A stretch of DNA of 8,143 nucleotides from Methanosarcinales archaeon. Lineage in GTDB: Archaea > Halobacteriota > Methanosarcinia > Methanosarcinales > Methanogasteraceae. The position numbers and the translations under genes were made by a program. Positions within the stretch are counted from its first letter, which is position 1. Every line of letters begins with the position of its first letter. Of this stretch, positions 1 to 5,428 are shown in pieces. The DNA is taken from the NCBI GenBank assembly GCA_030672605.1, contig DAOVGE010000096.1, positions 1 through 8,143 of the forward strand. Reading direction: 5' to 3'. Below the pieces are notes generated by a model. That model searched no databases. It was not told where the DNA came from and saw only the letters and a program-made list of their open reading frames with translations.

Positions 1-1
1 G

Positions 2-127
2 GAACTTCTTGATTCTCACGATGGTTCCGGGTCGCAACGATTGGCAGAAAACACCTTGATTGCGATCATACCGCTTCTCTGCATGTTTGCGCTGATCGCG
101 ATAATCAACGGACTGGAGGCGCTGTAA
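2..127 (+). CDS. C-terminal fragment of an unidentified membrane-anchored protein
   Basis: An open frame enters from the left edge and ends at TAA (125-127), giving 41 residues. The first ~18 are polar (Asp, Ser, Gly, Gln, Arg) and the last ~22 form one hydrophobic helix rich in Ile, Leu and Ala, followed by a very short tail ending Glu-Ala-Leu. This fits a C-terminal transmembrane anchor or the last helix of a membrane protein. The family cannot be identified from so little sequence. It lies 65 bases upstream of the surface-protein gene on the same strand and could be in the same operon. The start is outside the window. Confidence 0.55.
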   Translation, partial: ELLDSHDGSGSQRLAENTLIAIIPLLCMFALIAIINGLEAL

Positions 128-192
128 CGTCTTCACGAAAATGGTCTTCGGGGGAATTACTGATTACGGTCTGCACAAAAATCTTTTGTATC

Positions 193-1071
193 ATGGCAAT
201 CTTCCTTATCCCCCTTATCCTATCGTGCGCCGCCTCTGCGCTTACGCCCGGCGCCACAATAACGCTTGACAGCGTAATTGACACGCCCGACCGAACCGTT
301 ACCTACAGCGGCACGACCTACGAGATTACGGATATCGGCGTCTACCGGATGGATCAGGACATCGACGCCAGCGTCAATGTAACGGGTGTGCGGAGTTATC
401 AGGTAGCGCTGATCAATAAGCATGAGACTTCTGTTTGGAGCCGGACGATTCAGAGGTCAAATGGGTCTGAGACGCTGACAATACCTGCTGGAACAGTCAG
501 GACACCCGGGGCATACGCACTCGCAATAATGCGACAGCAAGAGGTCATCACAGGAATACCTGTTGTGATATCAGTCCACGACCTATCGATATCAAGCACG
601 CCACGGGTGGTGGCTGGCGAGGTGCTTCACGTCGCAATCGACATCAAAAAGGACGGTGTTTCTGTTGCCGTGAGCGAGACTGCGAAGGTTATGCTCTCAC
701 AGGGAAGCACGTTATTCGAGGAGATTGCCGTTCCGGTTGATACGGGCAGATATGAAGCCGATATCGAGATACCCGCGCTTGCGACTGGCAATTTTTCGCT
801 TTACTGCGTCGTTGTAACGGACCGGACGGTTCTCGGGTATCCGGAGACGGTCGGGGCAGTGAGTTACGGAACCGTTGCCGTGGATGAACCGGTTCCGGAG
901 GTTGCACCATCGCCTGCGCCCACTCACACGCCCACCCTCACTTCCACTACTTCCACTGCTCCCACTCCTGCCCCAACTGCGAGTCCGGAACCGCAGGATG
1001 CGGTGCACGGGCTTCCTGCGGTTGCGGTGTTTCTGGCGCTGGTGATTGCATATATAGCCAAACGAAGGTGA
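193..1071 (+). CDS. Secreted surface protein with two Ig-like domains, Pro/Thr stalk and C-terminal membrane anchor
   Basis: 292 residues, predicted to sit on the outside of the cell membrane. Residues 1-16 are a hydrophobic signal peptide ending Ala-Ala-Ser-Ala. Residues ~18-127 and ~128-230 look like two beta-rich, Ig-like domains. Residues ~232-268 are a stalk of Pro, Thr, Ser and Ala. Residues ~272-289 are a membrane helix followed by Lys-Arg-Arg, which should stay inside. Asn-X-Ser/Thr sites at Asn62, Asn90 and Asn200 could carry N-glycans. I do not recognise a named family; the architecture is that of archaeal S-layer-associated proteins. The stop codon (1069-1071) overlaps the start region of the ABC ATPase gene, so the protein is probably made together with the transporter and could be its partner or cargo. 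The ATG start has no clear Shine-Dalgarno, and the open frame continues upstream through Lys-Ile-Phe-Cys-Ile, so the true start may lie earlier at a non-ATG codon. Confidence 0.8.
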   Translation: MAIFLIPLILSCAASALTPGATITLDSVIDTPDRTVTYSGTTYEITDIGVYRMDQDIDASVNVTGVRSYQVALINKHETSVWSRTIQRSNGSETLTIPAGTVRTPGAYALAIMRQQEVITGIPVVISVHDLSISSTPRVVAGEVLHVAIDIKKDGVSVAVSETAKVMLSQGSTLFEEIAVPVDTGRYEADIEIPALATGNFSLYCVVVTDRTVLGYPETVGAVSYGTVAVDEPVPEVAPSPAPTHTPTLTSTTSTAPTPAPTASPEPQDAVHGLPAVAVFLALVIAYIAKRR

Positions 1072-1076
1072 ACGGA

Positions 1077-1751
1077 TTGATAGAAGCGATAGGAGTGTCC
1101 AGGACATACGATCTTGGCGAAACACGGATTTGCGCGCTGAAGGAGATTAATCTCTCAATAGCACGCGGCGAGTTTGTTGCGATAACCGGTCCGTCTGGTT
1201 CAGGCAAATCGACGCTCCTACATCTCATCGGTTCAATCGAACAACCGACCACGGGCGCAATTTTAATCGACGGGGAGAACACTGGCAGAATGAGCCAGCG
1301 TGCGCTCTCGCGGCTCCGGTTGCACAAAATCGGGTTCGTGTTCCAGCACTTCTATCTCCTTGCCACGCTGACCGCGTACGAGAACATCGAGCTTCCCATG
1401 AAGGAGGCGAGACTATCGAGGGCGTTGAGGAGGGATCGTGTCCAGGAGTTGTTGGTAGCAGTCGGGCTTGAGGACCGCGGGAGGCATCGCCCGCATCAGT
1501 TGAGCGGCGGAGAGCAGCAGCGCGTCGCAATAGCGCGTGCGCTCGCAAACGACCCGCCCACAATTCTTGCGGATGAGCCCACTGGCGAGCTGGATACCCG
1601 CACCGGAAGCGCGATAATCGACCTGCTGACCAAGATCAATCAGGAGTATGGCAAGACGATTGTGGTGGTGAGCCATGATCTGGAGATTGCGCGGAGAGCA
1701 AAACGAGTCATAGAACTGAGGGATGGTGCGATCGTAGATGTACTCTACTAA
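1077..1751 (+). CDS. MacB/LolD-type ABC transporter ATP-binding protein
   Basis: The cytoplasmic ATPase of an FtsX-type ABC system; it hydrolyses ATP to drive the two permeases encoded next. Numbered from the TTG at 1077 (224 residues), all motifs are present: Walker A GPSGSGKST at 38-46, Q-loop Gln90 in FQHFYLL, signature LSGGEQQ at 142-148, Walker B ILADE at 163-167, D-loop GELD at 170-173 and switch His200 in VVSHD. The LTAYENIELP segment after the Q-loop and the overall length are typical of the MacB/LolD/FtsE branch. Start choice: a GTG at 1068 overlaps the upstream stop but has no Shine-Dalgarno. The TTG at 1077 has GAAGGTGA (1064-1071) five bases upstream and gives the family-like beginning Met-Ile-Glu. 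The gene end overlaps the first permease by 14 bases. The substrate cannot be inferred from the ATPase. Confidence 0.95.
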   Translation: MIEAIGVSRTYDLGETRICALKEINLSIARGEFVAITGPSGSGKSTLLHLIGSIEQPTTGAILIDGENTGRMSQRALSRLRLHKIGFVFQHFYLLATLTAYENIELPMKEARLSRALRRDRVQELLVAVGLEDRGRHRPHQLSGGEQQRVAIARALANDPPTILADEPTGELDTRTGSAIIDLLTKINQEYGKTIVVVSHDLEIARRAKRVIELRDGAIVDVLY

Positions 1752-2898
1752 ACTTGCGTTGCTGAATCTTGGCAGAAGGCGGTCGAGAACAGCGTTCACA
1801 CTGTCGGCGATCGCTATAGCCGTCGCAATGACGATACTGATGACATCAGCGGGATTGGGCTTAAAAGCGGGCGCATCTGCGATGTATGCGCAGAAGGTGG
1901 ACTACTGGATCGTCCCGCCCGGATCAGGAGTCACGGATCCAATCATAAACTCGGAGCAGACGATGCTCGGGGATGTCCACCAGAATATCGGGATGATACT
2001 TGCGAACCCTGGTGTAAACGGCGCAAGCCCGGTTTTAAACGAGGTGGTTTACGCATCAGCGTCGGGTGGGAGGGATAGTGTTGGTGATTGTGATGGTAGC
2101 GGCGAGACAAAAGCAATCCTTGGAATCGGGGTGATACCCGGGGCAATCGACGCTCCTCCGGTTTCATCAGAGGGGTTCACAGATGGCGATTGTGGCAGCA
2201 CCCACGAGGCGGTGATAAACGAGAAGACTTCTCGGTTGCTTGCTCTTGAAACCGGCGATCTGATCTACGCGGGCGAATCACAACGTTCCCTGCAGCCGTT
2301 TGAAGTCGTCAATGTGGTCGCCCTGCCCGAGTATTCGCTCTACCCGATAATCGTTCTCCATCTCTCCGAGCTTCAGGAGCTTACCGGGAATAGGGACCAT
2401 GATCGGGCAAACCAGATCATCGTGAGCGGCGGAACCAGAGACTTCCTTGAGTCAGTCTATCCAAACGCAACCGTTCTCACCAACACCGAGCTCACCGCGC
2501 ACAACATCTACGGCGACAAACGGATACTCGCAACGACTGTGGCAGTCGTTGGCGTCTCGGTTCTCATCTGCGTTCTGTTCATATCAACGACGATGGTGAT
2601 CTCGGTCAATGAGAAGCAGCGCGAGTTTGCGGTGATGAGGGCGATCGGGATCTCTGATGCAACGATTGTCAAGATCGTCCTCTGCGAATCGGTCATTCTC
2701 TCACTCGCCGGAGGAATCGTCGGAGCGCTCATGAGCGTGGGCACAAGGGCGATTATACTTGGTTTCGGTGTTCCGCTGGTGATGCCGCCACTGCTACTGG
2801 TCGCAGGCGTCGCTCTGGCAGTCTTTGCAGGCGTTCTCTCAGGAATATTCCCGGCGATGATCTCGGGACGGTTCGATCTGGCTAAACTGGTGGGGTGA
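1738..2898 (+). CDS. MacB/FtsX-family ABC transporter permease (first of pair)
   Basis: 386 residues with the four-helix FtsX/MacB plan: helix 1 at ~19-42, a large extracytoplasmic domain at ~43-262, then helices at ~264-289, ~311-342 and ~351-374. The N-terminus (KLALLNLGRRRSRTAFTL) is the usual amphipathic entry. The loop after helix 2, with NEKQREFAVMRAIGIS at 291-306, is the conserved cytoplasmic loop expected to dock on the ATPase. Two lone cysteines in the outer domain (Cys118, Cys152) could form a disulfide. It is clearly paralogous to the next gene: both carry HLSELQ followed by LTG in the outer domain and a GIGV motif. It overlaps the ATPase gene by 14 bases, implying translational coupling. 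Homologues either couple ATP hydrolysis to movements of extracytoplasmic domains or export peptides or lipoproteins; which applies here is unknown. Confidence 0.93.
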   Translation: MYSTKLALLNLGRRRSRTAFTLSAIAIAVAMTILMTSAGLGLKAGASAMYAQKVDYWIVPPGSGVTDPIINSEQTMLGDVHQNIGMILANPGVNGASPVLNEVVYASASGGRDSVGDCDGSGETKAILGIGVIPGAIDAPPVSSEGFTDGDCGSTHEAVINEKTSRLLALETGDLIYAGESQRSLQPFEVVNVVALPEYSLYPIIVLHLSELQELTGNRDHDRANQIIVSGGTRDFLESVYPNATVLTNTELTAHNIYGDKRILATTVAVVGVSVLICVLFISTTMVISVNEKQREFAVMRAIGISDATIVKIVLCESVILSLAGGIVGALMSVGTRAIILGFGVPLVMPPLLLVAGVALAVFAGVLSGIFPAMISGRFDLAKLVG

Positions 2899-2899
2899 T
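2892..2899 (+). promoter_or_regulatory. Ribosome-binding site over upstream stop codon
   Basis: GGGGTGAT lies five bases before the ATG of the second permease and matches the archaeal 16S-complementary GGAGGTGAT at all but one position. It contains the TGA stop of the first permease, so termination of one permease and initiation of the next occur at the same spot. This would favour equal amounts of the two subunits. Confidence 0.6.
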
Positions 2900-2904
2900 T
2901 AACG

Positions 2905-4113
2905 ATGCTCGCAACAGAAACGATCGCTCACAACGGGTTCAGATCGGCTCTATCAATCACAGGGGTTGCAATTGCAGTCATCTCTGTTGTTGTCATCGCA
3001 TCGCTCGGAAACGGACTTCTCACAACCGGAGAAGAGCGATTCGATCAGAGCACGATGCATATCTGGATGAGCGGGAAGAGCGTCGAGATCTCCTCGCAGT
3101 ATCTCGGTATAAAAGAAGCGGGAATCGATGGTGCGCATGAACTGGCAGACCAATTGCACAGCGAGGAGACCATATCCATGGCATCGCCGATATTAACCGA
3201 GATTGTGTATGCATTTAAGGAGGGCGAGGAGCCAAAGCCACTCTTCGGAATCGGGGTCATGGGAAGGGTAGGCACAGAGGTACATATGGTGCGCGTATCA
3301 GAAGGGTCCCCGCTCTCCGGAAGCACGCACTACAACGCGGGCAGATACGATGGGAACTGGACTTATGAGGTCTTGATTGACTCAAGGGCGATAGTTGCGC
3401 TGAACGCAACAATTGGTGACTACATCTTCGTGGGAAAGACGCTATCCGAGGCAGAAGATCAAAGATTTAAGATAGTCGGGATCGCAAATTCGCTCGCAGT
3501 CTTCAGTTCCAATCCAATGATCGTCTTTCATCTATCAGAGCTTCAGGACTTAACCGGCAGCAAATACTACGACCGGGTGAACCTGCTGGTGATTCGGCTG
3601 CACGACCCGGCTGCCGCGGATTTTGTGAAGGAAGATCTCGAGAGCAGGTATCCATACGAGGTGAGCACCAACCGCGAGTATCTCAGGAAGATTCTGAGAC
3701 AGAACGCAACGATTCTTGTCAGCGCAACTGCGATTGTCGCGCTGGCGGTTGTCATGGGCATGGTTCTCGTGATAACCACGATGTTACTCTCGCTCAACGA
3801 GAGAAGGAGGGAGATCGGGATACTCAAGGTGCTCGGCTTCTCGAAAAAATCGCTCTTTATGGAGATTGGGCTTGAAGGTCTGATCATCTGTGTGATTGGC
3901 GGAGTCTTCGGGTGTTTGGTATCTTTTCCGATCGCAAGACTACTCAATGCGTTGATTTATCGTGCGGTCGGATTCGACGGTCTCGTTGCAATCGAGCCAG
4001 AGTTCGTGTATATGGGTTTTTCGCTTGCGATTATTATGGGGCTTATCGCAACCGCGGTCTATGTTGCCGGGATCAACCGGATAACGCCGATTGACCTAAT
4101 CCGGGGGACGTGA
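2905..4113 (+). CDS. MacB/FtsX-family ABC transporter permease (second of pair)
   Basis: 402 residues, the same four-helix plan as its upstream neighbour: helix 1 at ~13-39, outer domain at ~40-266, helices at ~269-295, ~323-346 and ~367-389. The cytoplasmic coupling loop reads NERRREIGILKVLGFSKKSL (298-317), a classic FtsX/MacB motif. The outer domain shares PMIVFHLSELQDLTG (204-218) with the equivalent segment of the first permease, showing tandem duplication and divergence. The complex is therefore probably a heterodimer of two permeases with two ATPase copies. The N-terminal tail before helix 1 is short. The start is supported by a strong Shine-Dalgarno overlapping the upstream stop. The last 18 bases overlap the 3' end of the convergent S-layer-domain gene. 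Confidence 0.93.
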   Translation: MLATETIAHNGFRSALSITGVAIAVISVVVIASLGNGLLTTGEERFDQSTMHIWMSGKSVEISSQYLGIKEAGIDGAHELADQLHSEETISMASPILTEIVYAFKEGEEPKPLFGIGVMGRVGTEVHMVRVSEGSPLSGSTHYNAGRYDGNWTYEVLIDSRAIVALNATIGDYIFVGKTLSEAEDQRFKIVGIANSLAVFSSNPMIVFHLSELQDLTGSKYYDRVNLLVIRLHDPAAADFVKEDLESRYPYEVSTNREYLRKILRQNATILVSATAIVALAVVMGMVLVITTMLLSLNERRREIGILKVLGFSKKSLFMEIGLEGLIICVIGGVFGCLVSFPIARLLNALIYRAVGFDGLVAIEPEFVYMGFSLAIIMGLIATAVYVAGINRITPIDLIRGT

Positions 4114-4788
4114 ACGCGAGAGCAACAACCACGACAGGAGCAGCATACCGACCGCAATGCAGACGCCAGCGCCATCCCCCCGACTCAGAGCCGGATTCGG
4201 ATTGTGTGCAGGATGCGGCGACGTGGCTGTTGCGGAGGATGTGGTTGTGGATGCATTGGAAACGGATGCATCCGGTTCCGGTGTCGCATCTGGCAACGGA
4301 ACAGGATCTGGCAGGTCAGAATCAACGTACTGCCGCACATAAAAGAACGCAAGATCCTTCGCAGACCCGATATATATGTTATCAATGGTTATGTTGAATA
4401 TTTCATCTTCTTTTGCATAAATAAGGTGATCATCCGACCCAAACACGCCGCAACACACAACTGTTCCGTTTTGCAGCAGTTCGATCCATGCCTTTTCTCC
4501 TTTTGGATCAACACCTTTGATTATGACGGAATATCCTTGATAGAACGATCGTTTCTCGCCGTTTGCAAGAGCATAGCCCTCACAATCGATCAGTATCCGC
4601 GTCTGCGTCGCATTGGTAACATTGGTAACAGTGGTAACATTAAACGCATTGAACACATCGAGTGCATCAAGTGCATTAGGCACATCAGACCCATTTGACG
4701 CACTGGCAATCCCTGCGCACCCCCCGCCCCACAGATGGATGATTGCGGCTAAGAACAGAAGAAGCAGAATCCGGTCAATCGGTGGCAC
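4096..4788 (-). CDS. Small surface protein with a single S-layer-type domain and C-terminal anchor
   Basis: 230 residues from the GTG at 4788. Residues ~7-24 are a hydrophobic signal segment ending Gly-Gly-Gly-Cys, possibly a weak lipobox. Residues 38-61 are a low-complexity Asn/Ala/Val/Thr stretch. Residues ~72-156 (GYSVIIKGVDPKGEKAWIEL onward) resemble the duplicated domain of Methanosarcina-type S-layer proteins (Pfam S-layer, PF07752), here in one copy. A Pro/Asp/Ser/Thr stalk follows, then a helix at ~206-223 with a short basic tail. Asn-X-Ser/Thr sites: Asn32, 50, 56, 59, 107, 132. True S-layer proteins carry two or more such domains, so this is more likely an accessory surface protein. 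A TTG at 4818 and a GTG at 4797 are other possible starts; the GTG at 4788 has GGAG eight bases upstream and overlaps the CbiC-like gene by only 14 bases. The domain call is from pattern recognition, without an alignment. Confidence 0.78.
   Translation of the reverse strand: MPPIDRILLLLFLAAIIHLWGGGCAGIASASNGSDVPNALDALDVFNAFNVTTVTNVTNATQTRILIDCEGYALANGEKRSFYQGYSVIIKGVDPKGEKAWIELLQNGTVVCCGVFGSDDHLIYAKEDEIFNITIDNIYIGSAKDLAFFYVRQYVDSDLPDPVPLPDATPEPDASVSNASTTTSSATATSPHPAHNPNPALSRGDGAGVCIAVGMLLLSWLLLSRSRPPD
4606..4677 (-). repeat. In-frame short tandem repeat encoding Asn/Val/Thr-rich segment
   Basis: Within the S-layer-domain gene, degenerate units built on GTNAC and NAT (three-codon, 9-base periodicity, e.g. 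ATTGGTAACATTGGTAACAG on the plus strand at 4612-4631) encode alternating Asn-Ala-Leu-Asp and Asn-Val-Thr blocks. The downstream half gives three N-glycosylation sequons within ten residues. The period is a multiple of three, so unit gain or loss would keep the frame open. Confidence 0.6.
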
Positions 4789-5428
4789 CCGCTCCACTCC
4801 CCTCCGCAGCCATCGCAATCAGTTCGTTCATGCAGGCGACTGCAACCGGTGTCCCGCCCCGGGTGCCGGTGCACGTAATCGAGGGAACATCCAGACTGCG
4901 CAGCAGTTCCTTTGATTCGGAAGCATTCACGAAGCCAACCGGCGTCCCGACCACGAGCGCGGGGCTCGCGCCCTCTTCAATCATCTCGCAGACTGTGAGT
5001 GCGGCTGACGGCGCATTTCCGATCACGAGGATTGTATCATTCAGATCGCGTCCCAGCGCCATGAACCCCGCCGATGTTCTGGTGACGCCGTATCTCTCGA
5101 TGATCTCCGCGCCCGCGGCAAGATCGAGCACGCAGGTTACCGGGCAGTTGTGACCTCTTTTCGTGATTCCGGCAAGAACCATCTTGATATCAGTGTAAAC
5201 GGAACTGTTGCCATTGATGGCGTCAATTCCCGCACGGATCGGATCGTTTTTAAACCGGATCAGATCCGCGAACGTGGGGTCGCCGGTTGCGATCACGCAT
5301 CGCTGCCGTATCCGATCGCCGTATTCGGTGTCACCGACAATCTCCCGTGCTATGCTGCGACTTTTCGATGAAATCTCCCTCGCATGCGGCGTGATTGCGC
5401 CAAGATCTGATGTTTCGGACATGCTCAA
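4775..5428 (-). CDS. CbiC/CobH (precorrin-8X methylmutase) family protein lacking the usual catalytic His
   Basis: 217 residues, full length for the family, whose known members move a methyl group from C11 to C12 of (cobalt-)precorrin-8 in cobalamin synthesis. Family landmarks: RCVIATGDPTFADLIRF (43-59), the KMVLAGITK strand (82-90), TRTSAGF (116-122), VIGNAPSAAL (135-144), GTPVGFVNASESK (161-173) and TRGGTP (189-194). In CobH and most CbiC the first block reads Arg-x-(Val/Ile)-His-(Ala/Thr), and that His is the proposed proton donor; here the aligned residue is Ile46, with no His nearby. The protein may be inactive in this step, use another residue, or act on another tetrapyrrole. No other cobalamin gene is visible in the window. 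The TTG start overlaps the upstream TGA (TTGA) and has GGGAG eight bases before it; an ATG at 5422 is the alternative. It is coupled to the TPP-enzyme gene. Confidence 0.88.
   Translation of the reverse strand: MSMSETSDLGAITPHAREISSKSRSIAREIVGDTEYGDRIRQRCVIATGDPTFADLIRFKNDPIRAGIDAINGNSSVYTDIKMVLAGITKRGHNCPVTCVLDLAAGAEIIERYGVTRTSAGFMALGRDLNDTILVIGNAPSAALTVCEMIEEGASPALVVGTPVGFVNASESKELLRSLDVPSITCTGTRGGTPVAVACMNELIAMAAEGSGAGATD

Noticed and set aside
689..1327. Minus-strand open frames opposite the surface-protein and ATPase genes
   Set aside because: Shadows of well-supported plus-strand genes; no domain and unlikely composition.
4606..4677. CRISPR-like short repeat array
   Set aside because: The units are 9 bases, degenerate, without spacers and in frame with a protein; they are coding microrepeats.
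4110..4915. Several plus-strand open frames opposite the S-layer-domain gene
   Set aside because: Low-complexity Arg/Cys/His-rich translations without motifs. The minus-strand frame has a signal segment, an S-layer-like domain, a stalk and a membrane anchor.
4775..5428. Ordinary cobalamin biosynthesis gene (cbiC) call
   Set aside because: The family match is good, but the catalytic His is not seen and no other cobalamin genes are present, so I withhold the gene symbol.
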